64,000 bases of DNA, taken from positions 8,976,204 to 9,040,203 of the forward strand of contig NC_041019.1 of assembly GCF_004193775.1 (NCBI RefSeq), written 5' to 3'. How positions within the stretch are numbered: the first letter of the stretch is position 1; every line of letters starts with the position of its first letter. This DNA is from Glycine soja (taxonomy: Eukaryota; Streptophyta; Magnoliopsida; Fabales; Fabaceae). The notes beneath the pieces were generated by a model. The model saw nothing but the letters and a program-made list of their open reading frames with translations. It made no database searches and was not told the DNA's origin. Below are positions 12,788 through 25,415 of the stretch, one piece after another. Made by a program: the position numbers and the translations under genes.

Positions 12788-13600
12788 CAAACTTAATATC
12801 GCTATTTAATTTGAAATAATCTATTTATTCTTTAAAATATTGGTCAAGTCACTTAAATTCTAACTTTCAAAAAAATTTCATATTTTTGTTTAATTATAAA
12901 ACTATCATTTTAATTCTTAATTTTGTAAAATGACAATTAATAATATTTTTAAAAGAAATCAAGCAATAAACTATTTTACAAAATCAATACTAATTAGCTG
13001 ATACTTATAAAAATTTAATAAAGATGTATTGTTAGAGTAAAAAAAAACTAATTTCAATTAATAAAAAATATTATAAATATAACTTTTAAAATAACTAATT
13101 TTAAAGTAAATAAATGTATTATATATAATGATTTGCACGTAGTTAGATGATATTAGTGTACATATTATTCATTTCACTTAAAATTAAGAGAATTTCAACA
13201 AGTAATTAATGTATTGAAGTTACAATATAATTATCTGATAGTATTTAAGTTTTATCTTTGATGTAAGTAATTTTTTTACCACATCTTGCTTATTTTTAGG
13301 TTGAATTTTAAATTATGAGATGTCTTAATTTCTTTTTATGAAACCGAGTGTAAAGATCTAGAAAAAATAAAATCAAGAGTGGTTGCGCCACTGTAGCAAC
13401 ACACGCGGCCAAAAACAGTCACTGGCCGTGTAAATAAAAACAGACTTCCCCAATCAATAATTTGAAAACAACTCTCTCTTTTGATAAATAGTTTGGAAAA
13501 AGATCCAAACCGGTGTTTTTGTCAAAATATTGGATCAGCCATGTGATCAGTTTCTAGTCAAATCGACCAATCCGGTTTAGATTTCAAAACAGTGAGAATT
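11590..13600. mobile_element. Non-autonomous foldback / MULE-like element
   Basis: Two inverted arms about 1.4 kb apart match. AACCACTCTTGATTTTATTT near 11943-11962 is the reverse complement of sequence near 13366-13386, and the match extends outward through GTTGCGCCACTGTAGCAAC and the 'CAAATTATTTATCAAGG' / 'CAATCAATAATTTGAAAAC' stretch. The outer arms (about 11590-11660 and 13510-13590) are more diverged. The interior holds a tandem duplication with microsatellites and no transposase. I infer a deletion derivative with long terminal repeats; the exact ends and target duplication were not resolved. Confidence 0.5.
12383..12877. repeat. Tandem duplication, 253-bp period, two copies each with a (TA)n tract
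   Basis: The sequence starting TTCAATGGTTTGAATTTTTT at 12383 starts again at 12636 and runs to about 12877. The copies are nearly identical except for the length of the internal TA tract (12500-12538 against 12753-12784). The duplication lies inside the foldback element and must be recent relative to the arm divergence. Confidence 0.9.
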
Positions 13601-14069
13601 TTTGAAAAAATAAAAATTCAAAATAATAATATTGAAGAAAAAGTTAAAGAGTAGGTGGGGCCGAGGGGGCTAGTGGGGCATACTCTTGGGTATTTTTGTG
13701 CAAAATAAAACAGAGAGAGATTGGCTTGAAAAATAAAAAGACTGAAAATATGAGAAAGTTCTAAGTCAAATAAAAAGAGCTTTAAAAAATGAAAATACAT
13801 TAGGCCTCTAATTTTTTTTATAAAAAAAACGCATAAATCTAGGCAATAAATAAAAGCAAAACCTATAACCTCTTGAGACCTAAACTTGAAATACAAGTCC
13901 AGGCTAAATATTGAAGACAAGTAACTATTGGATCAAATCCCACAATAAGTGTGGGGAAAAAGTTAAAGGGTATATAGACAAAATCTCCATGAGTTTAAAG
14001 TTATTTTTATATAAACAAGTAGTTTGATTACATTAATCAAGGGATTGGTAATAAAACTTATGAATTTAG

Positions 14070-14228
14070 ATTCGTTGGCTCAACAAATTAAGGTTAGAAT
14101 AATTTGTGAATTGATAATAACATAATTTTATTTATATGAGCAATACTCATTCGTTGGCTCAACAAATTAAGGTTAGAATAATTTGTGAATTGATAATAAC
14201 ATAATTTTATTTATATGAGCAATACTCT
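14070..14228. repeat. Tandem duplication, 79-bp period, two copies
   Basis: ATTCGTTGGCTCAACAAATT begins at 14070 and again at 14149. The two 79-base copies appear identical or nearly so, ending in GAGCAATACT. Confidence 0.92.
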
Positions 14229-14399
14229 TTACTACATAAAAATTATTAGTTATCTTTTTCATTCTGTAATTCAGATTGAATTTTCCAAAACAGTTGAACA
14301 TAAAAGATTGAATAATTAGGAAATTAACATAAAAACAAGTAATAAGCACAAAAGAAGAACAATTAAAAAAATTATTTAATAAAAAATGTAATTACATTA

Positions 14400-15000
14400 A
14401 CTCCAACGGAGATGGAATTAGCTATACTTAGCCATGGGAAAAGAAACTGATGAAGAGAAAGAGTCTTGAGCATATAAAGCTACCACACTCTTGTTCTCTC
14501 CCAAAAGCTCTCTCTTGTACTCTACAAATCCATTCCTCCTTTTGATTTTTAGGGTGCTTTTAAATCAACATCTACATTAACACTTTGATAAGTTCACTTA
14601 AGTAAGCTTAACATAGCTCTCGCATAAGCAAATATAACATGAAATTAACTTATTAGCTTGCTTAAGCGGCCAAACATGGCTTGCTTAAGTGAGCACAATA
14701 ATTTTTTCAGGTTAAGACAATTGACTCACTTAAACAAGAATAAATGTCTCGCTTAAGCAAGATAAACATCTCTCTAATTTACACATTTCATCTTCTCTTA
14801 CTAACTTGGGTGTTGGAATCCCTGTAGGTTTCTCATCAGAATTTGGCATGCAAAGACCATTGAAGATTCTTGATTCCAACTCAAAGATTCCTAATCTCGA
14901 GTTTATGCGTGCTAAACATTTTATTACCGAATGTTAATAGCTCAAAAACAAGTGATTGACAATTGAATAGAACACAAGTCATTAAAGAATTTATAATGTA
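14400..15000. repeat. CTTAAGC-rich repeat segment
   Basis: Between about 14590 and 14770 the motif GCTTAAG or CGCTTAAGC recurs at least six times in both orientations. This resembles the CGCTAAGC motif of the repeats at 33.4 and 35.1 kb. No protein is encoded. It is probably a degraded piece of the same broad repeat class. Confidence 0.4.
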
Positions 15001-15288
15001 TATATTATATAGCTTAATTAGTACACATAACTTAAAAAGGAAAATTTATAATGTACATGACATACAATGTATTCAAATTCAGAATCACAACATTGATCTT
15101 TTTTAATTAAAAAAAAACACAGAGATTCTCATTCTCAAGCATTCAAACTATTTTTGCAATACCCAAATAATTAAGATAATAACTGAGAGACAGAATTGCA
15201 CTTTGTTATACATAAGTTGTACTATATGTTTATTGTTGTAATGCAGCTTGAGGGATTCTAGGGACTTGTGTATCTTACTTGTCATTAT

Positions 15289-15372
15289 CTACACCAAAAT
15301 GAGTGACTGGCCAGCAACTAGCAAGCATGCTCTTCTGATGGGCCGGTGGACCTCACAAAGCCCTCCATTCAT
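15289..15372 (-). CDS. Small ORF of 27 codons behind a TATA box, unproven
   Basis: A minus-strand TATATAAAGAG lies near 15478. About 105 bases downstream is a 27-codon ORF beginning MNGGLCEVHRPIRRACLLV and ending at 15289. The surrounding 130 bases are richer in G and C than the flanks, which is why it stands out. I do not recognise the peptide; it lacks a signal peptide and does not match the CLE or DVL patterns. It may be chance, or part of a non-coding transcript. The in-frame open region extends upstream to about 15531 without a stop. Confidence 0.15.
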   Translation of the reverse strand: MNGGLCEVHRPIRRACLLVAGQSLILV

Positions 15373-15699
15373 ACTTGTGCTTGCTTTATAGATTGGAATC
15401 TTGCTTTCTCGTGGACCACAATTCGTTATTGAAATATTATTGTTTGGTGAATTAGTGCAAATTAGCCGGAATCTCTTTATATATGTATATATATGAATGT
15501 GATTTTGTTGGATGTAGGCCACAATACACACTTTCTTGGAGTAGTGGAAGAAAGCTGGAATCTACACAAAACTCACATAGATAGAAAGAAAGAAAGAAGA
15601 GAGGAATTGACATTAGTTATTCTCACCTTTGTCATTTCTATAAGGGGGTCCATTACCATGTGTGTTTTCTTATTATCCCCCTTAACGTTTTCTATGTTC

Positions 15700-18600
15700 T
15701 AGTTCAGTAGTTCCCACTCTGACTCAATCTCAAAGAAACTTCTATGGATTGATGACTTGATGTGTAGTGTGGCTCCGACTTATTAGCAATCAACAATAAA
15801 AGCTTTGATTGGACTTTGAACGTAGGAGATGAAAGCAACAAATTGGTTTATGAGACGATTACCATTGATTGTGGCGTGATGATCTACCAAACTTGGAAAT
15901 GATAAAAGGCAAATGAATTTCAGAGGCAAAAGCAATTAAATGGCTTCGGGTACTTCAAGCTAAATATTGAGTAAAAAAGGGGAAAATCCTATATTGTGAG
16001 CTTTGTAACGATCCTCTTGGACTTTTAATCAGTGCATTTAACGTGCTATAATACATTTTTTTTATAAAAAATTTTAAATTTTAAAACAAAAAATAATGCA
16101 AACTCTTTTGTGATTATTATAAAAATGAGAATATTTTATTACAATCAATAAATTAAAATTTTTGGTTTAGATTGTGTATCTAATTACAAATCTTACATAG
16201 TTTTTTAAAGATGTCACTTGATCTTTAATTCTAAAAAATAAAACTGTCTTAGATTTATAATTGAATGCATAACATAAACTGTTAATTTTAATTCAATAGT
16301 TATAATTAAATATTCCAATTTATCATAAAAATATTTTTATTTGATAGCCCTCTTACATGTACATAGCGTCAATTTTAATCTAATAATTATATAACTATGA
16401 ATATTGCATCGAAGAAAACGACAAAGTAATGCAACGTTGAATAAAACAATAAATGGCAGCAACATCTTATAATTATGATCATTATGCTCCTAATTAGATG
16501 AGTACTAATTAAAAATACATTATTGTATGAATCCAGTCTAATTATTTGTCAAAGATTTTTTTAAATGTTTGACTTCAAATGTGTAGATTAAATGAGCTAA
16601 GATTGTTACAACCTAATCAAAGTTTTAAGTTCAAATGCTAGATATATAATTTCATTAAATACTTGAATAAAAAAATTATTGTTTATAATAATCTTATTCA
16701 ACTTTAATGGGATTTTTTTCTGTGAAGGATATTTCTCTATATATTAAAAAAAATTACTAAGGATATACTTCTTTTATATATCCCAATAATTTAATATCGA
16801 GTTAAAAATTATTTTATATAATAAAGAATAAAACAGTAATACCTATGTATATTTTTAATGTACTAAAGTAAAGGATTTCATTTGGTGTATCAAAAGAAAA
16901 ACAATTAATGTTATTTATATTTAAATTGTGAAGTTAAAAGTTCAACTTCAACTTCATTATAAACAAATTAAATCAAATTGTACACTTATCAAATTTGTAA
17001 TATGAATTTTTTATTATATTTTATAAGATTGTAAGTAACATTTTCATTTGTTCAGACAATATCTTTAAAACATTTTAGTCACAATTTTATTTAATAAAAC
17101 ATTTTAATTCAAAATATAATAAATATCCATTTATCAAATAAATTGTGGTCACAAATATTGAATTCGAGTAACATGTTAAATTGGATAACCAGTAGTTCCT
17201 ATAGAGGATAAAACGACAGATATCGTTTTGGAGTGAACTTAATTGCCTTTTTGAATTATAGTTGGAGCTTGATATCACTCAGGACAAAAGGGTTGCTGTC
17301 ATGGCATCATGAATCACCAATAATTATTAGTTCTCGTGATTATTATTTCATGAATCGTATGTGTTTTGTTAGTGCCTTATAGAGGCAATATATATTGAAC
17401 TTGCAAAAGCTTAGTTCACACTCATGGGCCATGTAAATTTTATAAGACTACGTCGTGTCTATGTTCCTAGATAACTATATCTTGAACATGCCAACATGGT
17501 TGTCCATAGGTCAATTCAAGGTTGCGTGACTCGAAGGTTTGTGGTGTCAGTTTGCATTCCAACATCCAAGAAGTAACGGCCACCAATGTCCATGGCCATA
17601 GTTTCATTATCACCAATCAAGATGTAAGATGTTATGATAAAGTTAGCAAATTAGCCTAAATCATCATCAGAGAGTAATTAGAGCTAACTGACCCACAAAT
17701 ACGTTACAACTAACCACTTATGACAAAATCATTATTTTAGGTTGTCATTGGTTAAAAACATAATTTTGTTTATAATTAATCCTCCTCATAAAATTTGACT
17801 GAGAATCTTTAATAGAATTTTTTATTTTTAATTATATTTTTTTTCATTTATAAAAATTCAAATTTGAGACTTACTTAAAGAATCTAAGATTTATTTTACA
17901 CATATTCATGAATTTTTTTCCTAGTATTTAAATTTTTGCATACATGTTCTGTGTGAGTTATTGTCATTGCTTATTTTCCCACTTCTGGGACAATAGGAAT
18001 AGAAAAATAAATGATAAATATTGAAGAAACAACTCGCTAATATATTACTTCAAGCTGATACAAATTATGACAAAGAACTGTAATACAATCAATAATTTAG
18101 AGTATGTTTGGATAAAAGTTGAAAGAGTACTTCTGCAAATTTTAATACAGAAAATTAAGAAGGAAAAATAATTGCTTTGAGAGCATTTTTTTTTTTTAAT
18201 CAAAAGGAGTGGGCTAAGGCACCCAACAAGGGTTGACATCCCAACTTCCCTTGAAATATATTGATTAGAAAGCAAAAAAAGAACAAAACACTTGGGAGGA
18301 TCAAAACATACCCAAGGAAAATCCTATCGGAATCTATAAGCTGGGAGCCTTTGCCTGTTCCTAAGGAGCTTATGAGCAACAAAAGAAAGGCAGTGAATCC
18401 TACCAAAAATGACCAATGCACTTAGTCCTTGATAAAATGGAAGATTTGAAGCTCTTCTGGAATTGCCAAAATTCTATATTAAAATTATTGGAAGCTCCTT
18501 GATAAAACTTAGTCCGTGTGTTATACTCTCCCATATTGAGTCTATTTGGTACTGAATTTACTTGTTCTTGTTTCCTTTTAAACAAGGCAAGTAAAACTAT

Positions 18601-18820
18601 TCAAAACACAAGGACTCGATACAAAACTACGTGCATACATCATGCAATTGAATAATTGCACAACATGTACAAGGTTGCATACAAAAGTGCAATGTACTAA
18701 TATCTTAGTTGAGCTACACATTTTGAAATCTCCTTTCTTTTTACTCTTCATTTTAAGGTCATCAGCATAAAATAAAGACATATTATATCATGCAACTAAA
18801 AACATAACTGAGTCTTGACT
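15700..18820. other. AT-rich intergenic region
   Basis: No gene is supported. Around 18190-18420 the composition changes and a stretch (GTGGGCTAAGGCACCCAACA onward) looks like a dispersed-repeat fragment, but I could not name its family. The rest is low-complexity AT-rich DNA between the protease and zinc-finger genes. Confidence 0.45.
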
Positions 18821-18825
18821 CCTAA

Positions 18826-21800
18826 CTAAAACTTGAGCCATCTCTTCTCTTTTTCTTTGCTTGTTACTGAATTTGAGGCAGAGGCATGAACTGCTTCAGC
18901 ATCTGCCAAAGCCTTGCGGGTTTCATTTAATTTTCTCATAGCACCCTCATACACAGCCTTCTCTTTTCTATTGGCATTCACAATGTGCTCAAGCTTTTCA
19001 ACCCTCATCTTCAAATCCTTCACCTCTTCCTCATAAGCAACCAATGCCCGTCTATCCACCTTTTTACCTTCCTCAGAACCTTTACTTTGCTGCTTCTTCA
19101 TTGATCCACTGCCAAAAGCCTCACTGTGCATTGCCAGGTGATTGTTTATTAATGCAAAGACATCTGATGCCGATTCTTCTTCCTCTTTTGCTGCACGATT
19201 CACTTCTGCAAATTTCTTCTCACGTTTTCTTTTGCCACCTCGGCTCCTTTTCTTCTTGCCTTCCTTCCCTTCCCTTTTATGAGACTCCAGTGCGTGATCT
19301 AAGGACTGCTTTGGTGGTAGCACCTTCACTGGTATAGGGTCCAGCATTCCCTGACCGGTTACACCTAAACCCATTCCTTCTCTGTACCCCATATTAGCCA
19401 TCATCTTGGAAGCTATGCCTCTAGTGTGGTTCTCCCACGTGGCAAATGTTGCAGTTTCGGTCTGAATACCTCTCCGTAGGTTGGTACTCTCCAGAAATCC
19501 TAAACCTTGTGGTTCCTCTTCCTCGTAGTCACTGGAATCAGATTGTACTAAGCTGGAATCGCTCTCCAAGTCACTCATTTCTGCATGCTCAGACAGCGCC
19601 ATTTCTTCAGCACCAACTTTCACAGAACTTCCGTTGTCTCGGAAAACAACTTGTCCAACTCCAGCTTTTTCGTCCAAGGACTCGAGCTCGGCTTCTCTCC
19701 AAGTGCCTGCATTTGCAGTTGAGACTGCCCATATACTTGACCCCACAAGAGACTGCTTCCAGATTGTAGGCACATATTTCTTAAGAGCAGACAATTGAAC
19801 ATCAAGTCCTGTAGATGCAAATATAAGTCATGATATACAAAACATAATATACTAACAGAAAGAAAAACAAAAACAAAACAAAGAAGCAGATTGTGTAAAG
19901 CAGCAATCACATATATTGGAAAATAAGCTTATGGGTATACAAAGGCTGAAAGCATACAAACTACCATTAAAAATCAGGTTTTAAAGGGTGTTCTGGATCC
20001 AAACGTAAATTACAGGGCTTCTAATTCTTCAAATGTTAAAACATGAATCAATTGGATTAACAGTACTAAGTTTGTCATTTTTTTTTTGCCTGATCCCCCA
20101 ATGTTATTGTGTCTTAATGTATGTTTTAAGAAATTTAGTAAAATATCTGGAAATGATTCAATGAGTAAACCTCTGAATAATTTCACCCAAGATGCCATAA
20201 ACATTAAAGAAGAAAAGGATTACTATTTTTTCATCCAAAGTAAAAAAAGAAAAAATACCAAACACAAAGCACATGATAAATCTAAATGAACTTTAGATGA
20301 AGGTTGCAATGATTACACCAGCCTCATGTAGGTGAAAGTACACTAGCCACCTACGTACTTTAAAATGTTATACAAAATTGATATCTCATAATGGAAAAGC
20401 ATCATAACAAAAATGTCACAATTTATTAAAAAAATCCCTTAACATGCTGATTGCTGAAGTTATGTGAACACTCTAATAATTAAACCTTGGACCCTTGAGT
20501 TTATTCACATGAACTACTCCCCAAATCTTAACAAAGACTTGACCCAACAGGTTCTCCAAGACACTAGGGTCCAAATGTTCATTGAATATTTGCACTTAAA
20601 AGTTAAAAGTGCAAGTTAAAAAGTCAATTACAAAGAGGTCTATGTGATTTCACCTCTATCCAATTTTGTTCAATTTGCTCAGCAGCTTACCATGTGATAG
20701 GCGACAGTTACTACCAAATCGACATCGTTGTTGTAAAAAGAACTTGCACATCTGCACTTTGGCGTTCTAGTATTAGTACAATGATAAGAAAAGCAATTGA
20801 TTTGATTGAATAATTTGGAACCAAAATTTGGGAGGAATAACAATGTTAAGGAAAACTTCTTCAAATAAGTAGCATTTTCATATTACTTCACTCACAAATA
20901 TTTTATACATATAATTTTCAATCAGAATGACCTTTCTTGATTTACATCATACAAGGAAATTAATGGTAGTTGAGGATGCTTTGAATTCCTTGAGATGGCT
21001 TGTAACTAAGATGGTGAGATAAGGATAAGAAAGAAACACAGAAAGAGAAACATGAATATGTTGAATTAAAGGGCTTTGTAACTTCCAATTTTTATAGTTA
21101 GAAATATCTCATTGACTGTGTAATTGAAACCTCAAACAAAGAAGTTTCATTTTCATTTAAAAAAAATTACTGTATGAAACTTGTTTGGAATTATTATTTC
21201 TTTAATAACTAAATTCATTTCAAACAGGTGCTATATGTATTATATAATATTTAATATCATAACATATCACTTCTAATACAATTTGTAAATCATTCAATTA
21301 AAACGATTTTTTCTTAAATATTGCAGTAAAGTTTTCAAATCACAAGAAAAAGTTCAAAGCCAAAAATAACAAATAACAGTTAGTCTCTGACTTTCATGAG
21401 CCATGTCAGGATTACCAATCAACCATTAACACAACACTCATGTATGTTATATATAATACATGTAAAATAGGTTGTTAAGGTATAAATTCAAATATGAACA
21501 GAAGATCCTAAACTGTCATAACATCAAATCAAGAACAAATGTCCACAGGTCCACATAGAAGTGCAATTGTAGCATATTATACATGTTGCATCCGAATTGG
21601 AAAGAGATAACAGTAAAAAGATGGAGGACAAGGAATACATAGACCAGAAAAAGAAAACCAAAACAAATACACAGACAGAAGTCTGAGCAATATGATAGGA
21701 ATAATATAATAAAGGGAATGCAATTTAAAAGAAAAATCCCCAATTATCTGATTTTTCTGTGTCACTGGTTTGGTATTTGAATTCAGAAACTAACATGCTG

Positions 21801-24312
21801 GAAGATACATATTGTATAAGGGCCAGCACTTGACAGGTATTTACTGAAAATTCCTAATTAAACTATGACAAAATGTACCTAATCACTTTCAACTTTTTGA
21901 GGGGTGGAATTCAGAGGTATTGGAGACAGCATACCTTATCATTTGACCTTCTTTTCTACTACTACATAAATCCAAGGAAAATTGAAAATATAGCTTAATA
22001 CCCATGACCTACCTGTGTTGCCCTAATTTCCTTATTTATTAATTGAATTCAATCCCAAATTTGCCAAACTGTTGTTATTTCAAATTCCCTTATTTTCTCA
22101 TAATTAGTTACAGTAGCAAGAAACAAACAGGGAAGAAAAACTAGTAATTAAAAACTTAAAATAGAATACCATTTGTCACCAAATTATCTAAGAGAGAAAA
22201 TAGGCATACTTGACACAAGATAATCTTACATACCAACATATTCTCAGAAGTAGGAGTAAGAAATGAAACTTTTGCCACTGCATTATCCAACTGCACCACT
22301 TGACCATTGTACCAACGTCCATCTTTGTGACGGAATCTACATTTAGATCCAACAGAATAACACTTGTCCTCTAATGGCTCTGGTTCAACATCTGTGGAAT
22401 CAAGGGGCTCCACTTTCTCTTCTTCAGTAAAAATATTAGTGTTATGCAGCACTGAATCTGCTTCCTGTAACAATCGTGCACGTTTTAGGTGAAGAAGTCC
22501 TTCTTCTGCATCCTTAATTGCCTGAACAAGCTCCTCATGAACCTGGGATATCAAACAATTTTAAGAAATTTAAGTATAAAACTAGCCTTGGAAATAGTAG
22601 ATTGGTTGACATAATCGTGAGGTCAAAATCATGCTCTAGATCATAGAATCATACAATTCAACATGTTGCACCAGTTTCTGTGGCCCTGATCCCAGGTAGA
22701 ACACAATTTGTGTAGAAACTTGAGAGTGGGAGTAAGAAGAATAGAGAGAGAGATCGAGAGCTAATTTCTGTGATCTGAAAAATCAATACATTGATTCTGA
22801 GTCTCTAAACTTAGAGACTCTTATTTATATCCTACAGACACAGGCTTCTCTGATTAGCCGACTAATCTACAGTTACAGTAACTGCCTCAAACCAAGCACA
22901 GTTGTCATAGCAGAAACCTAACCAACACATACACAGTAATTAGTTCACGCTAGACATACAACCTTGGCTAAGCTATGTCACTATGCAACTGGGATGATTA
23001 ACTTTGACTGAGTTCGGAACTTCTGGGCTGCGTCACTTCAACTTGGACCGAGTTTGGGGTTTTCTACTTCCCCCATGTCTGATTAATGTGGGATGTAGCT
23101 CAATTTACTCCGGTTGTTGTTCCCCAGTTGTACTTATTTACTATACATAATCTCCTAAAGTGACATCTATTATGCATTTTGAAACAGAACATACTTTTAA
23201 AATGTTAGTTAATGTGAATTCATTATGGCCTGTTTGTGTTATTTTATATGTATATTATACATGTGTGTATATTGTAGAACATAACTTTACATAAATGAAA
23301 ATGATCATACCTTAGTTTTATGATAACGTCCCACATTTTAGGGGGTCGTTTGATTCAAGAAAAAATTGTTTTCATTTTGTTTCCTATTTTCTGATCTTAT
23401 ACAGGAAAAAGTAAAAACAGAAAACAATTGAAAGATGATTTCACCGTTTCCTATGCAGCCTTCTGAAAACAGGAAATAAAGTGAAAACAGAAACAGTTTC
23501 TCAAACCAAACAGTCCCTTCTTGGCAAGTTGGATTCAATATAACGTCTACAAGTCTGACAACCTTAGCAACAATCCCATGGATAATAGCTCACTAGCTCA
23601 GGGCAGGACAATGTTCCACTAGAATGAAATAACTTTGTTAATTATGCCGATGCAGCTCAGCAGATTTAAAATAACAAACAACATTTGAGTGGTTGCAGTA
23701 TAGGCTTTGCTTGCCTAAATGCAACACCTGTAACATGTACATAATACTTATCTTCTTGCTGCTAATCCCAATCCTCAATATTCTGCCTTTTTGGCCAACA
23801 ACACGACCGAATTCGACAGACCAGCATAAAACCTTAAACATTTACACCCATTTACCATTGCAAAGATAAAGTATCTAGTAAACTTAATTCAAACAAACCA
23901 AAAAAAAGAAAATATTGAAACCTAACATTTTTTTGTTCCCCCACAGAAATTCTCCTTCAGAAGCAATTCTATTCGAAGTACCATTAGGCATTAATTGTGA
24001 ACAACTCTCCTAATAGGGATTCAGTACTTGGTTACTTCATGAGAGACTAACCCCTTCTGTTAGATTCAACTACGGTTGATTATTGAAACCCAACATATTT
24101 GGCTGCATTTCGTATTCACTCCCACATGTTCACAGAAAGACTCAATCTTAGTTTCTGGCTGCATTTCGTATTCGCAGAAACAAATTGCCCACGACCCAAA
24201 ATCACATAATCCAACAAAATTCTTAGTTTCTGACGCGATTAAGAAATGGGAAATCGAACAGGGCCAGAAATTTGAAAGGGTTATTGAAAAAATCAAATGT
24301 TGTTGATTGAAA

Positions 24313-24350
<38 letters not shown>

Positions 24351-24480
24351 GTACCGCCAGAAGTTCAGGGTTAGTTGGATCAGAGAGAAGAGCTTGACCG
24401 ATAGCAGAGAGAGAATCCCTTTGCTCTTGCAATTGAAGTTCCAGTTGATTCTCAAGAACCCTCTCTTCTTCGCTACCCAT
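18826..24480 (-). CDS. CCCH zinc-finger, Tudor-like and G-patch protein (C3H18/C3H22-like, ZGPAT-type), four exons
   Basis: Exons read 24480-24355, 22542-22234, 20751-20691 and 19808-18826, together 1479 bases (492 aa plus stop) with GT-AG at every junction. Residues 1-90 are acidic and coiled-coil-like. A Tudor-like stretch follows ([20 protein letters not shown], about 103-122). The 61-base third exon encodes [19 protein letters not shown], a C-x7-C-x5-C-x3-H finger. A second globular region contains GSSIWAVS and WREAELES; an acidic Ser/Asp-rich linker and the G-patch ([19 protein letters not shown], about 296-314) come next. A basic nuclear-type stretch ([15 protein letters not shown]) and a coiled coil end the protein at WLKF. 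This domain order matches Arabidopsis C3H18/C3H22 and animal ZGPAT, nucleic-acid-binding nuclear proteins. The reading frame is intact. The intron 1 donor abuts a (GA)n(GT)n microsatellite. Confidence 0.92.
20691..20751 (-). other. 61-bp exon carrying the CCCH zinc finger
   Basis: AG/ATGTGCAAG starts the exon and CATG/GTAAGC ends it. It supplies 20 codons plus one base, so the G completing SHG is shared with the next exon. All four zinc ligands lie on this exon, and without it the flanking exons do not join in frame. Confidence 0.9.
22683..23120 (-). mobile_element. Copia-like LTR remnant with primer-binding site in intron 1 of the CCCH gene
   Basis: On the minus strand TGGGATCAGGGC (22694-22683) matches the initiator-Met tRNA primer site TGGTATCAGAGC at 10 of 12 positions. 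Upstream of it (higher coordinates) is an LTR-like stretch with GGATATAAATAAGAG as its TATA region, a stem around GAGTCTCTAAGTTTAGAGAC, and a CT-rich untranslated segment. No retrotransposon coding sequence follows, so this is a truncated or near-solo LTR. The left LTR border near 23120 is uncertain. Confidence 0.55.
24313..24350. repeat. Compound (GT)n(GA)n microsatellite
   Basis: About nine GT units and ten GA units directly follow the exon 1 donor of the CCCH gene in the direction of transcription, where they read as a CT tract then a CA tract. Confidence 0.95.
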
Positions 24481-24573
24481 TGCCACCACCAAATTCAACC
24501 ACGTTACAACACACACTACTATAAGATACCCTACAAATTATATATATGGTTTGAAACAAATATTTTCTTTTTA

Positions 24574-24600
24574 TATACTCCCTCCGGTATCGGTCTCGAG
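24574..24600. other. Stowaway-like MITE end
   Basis: TACTCCCTCCGGTATCGGTC resembles the terminal CTCCCTCCGTYCC motif of Stowaway MITEs preceded by a TA target. No matching right end was found nearby, so it may be a fragment. It lies in the promoter region of the CCCH gene; a possible TATA (GTATATAAAAAG, minus strand) overlaps it at about 24565-24577. Confidence 0.35.
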
Positions 24601-24889
24601 GAAGAAAAAAAAATTAATTCACACTAATTAAAAAAAAATAGTTTATAATTAAAAATTAATATTTTTTCTAACTTATTATTCATTGAAATTTAATATTAAA
24701 AATAAAAATAAGTCACTTGAACTAAAACATCGATTAAATAAAAAGTATTTTAAAAATAATAACAATGAATCAAAATTAGTTCAATTTTTTTATATTTGAA
24801 ATCCATAAAAAATTATTATTTTTGAGATTAGTATATAATTTATTTATACGTGACATATATTTGTAATTTTGTATTTTATAAATAAAAAC

Positions 24890-25415
24890 TTAAATACTAA
24901 TTTGATCCCTTAATTATTTAAAATATATTTAATTTGATTTTCAATTTTTTAAAACACCAATTAATCTTTCAATTGTAAAAATTGTATCAACCAATTTCTT
25001 TCCATCAGGTTGATGTTAATGGCGTTAAGTTGATACACGTGACATGTGATATGACAATTTCAAGTGAGTGTAAGATAATTTTGTCATTCAAATTAACAGA
25101 TATGGCAAAAATGACTTAATTAATGTTGAGCTAATTTTTACTTGACATATTTTTTACTTTTTTTATAAGGCTCAAATATCAATTTATTTTTTAAATTATT
25201 TAAAATGCCTTAATTGGTCCCTAAATTTTAAAATGTTTTAATTAGATCCTTTAATTATTAAAATTATATCAATTAAGTCTTTTTTGTCATGTCTATTCAT
25301 TTAAGTGACAAAACTATTTTACATTGGAATTGTCATGTTGTATATTCAACTTAATGTCATTAACATCAAATTGACAAAAACAATATGAAATAATTTGGGA
25401 ACTAGATTAATGTAT
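24890..25415. mobile_element. Imperfect long inverted repeat (foldback MITE)
   Basis: The left half includes GTTGATGTTAATGGCGTTAA, ATGACAATTTCAAGTG and AATTTTGTCATTCAAATTAA. The reverse complement of the right half (about 25190-25410) repeats the same blocks in the same order with roughly two-thirds identity by eye, including TTTGATGTTAATGACATTAA and ATGACAATTCCAATGT. It has no coding capacity. The right end lies only a few bases from the Helitron terminus. Confidence 0.55.

Noticed and set aside
22950..23120. Possible Cassandra-type TRIM with 5S rRNA sequence in the LTR-like remnant
   Set aside because: Strings such as AGTTCCGAACTCAG and ATCATCCCAG recall 5S RNA, but the internal control region could not be aligned in order.
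24076..24627. Plus-strand frames over the start of the CCCH gene
   Set aside because: They are antisense shadows of exon 1 and the microsatellite.
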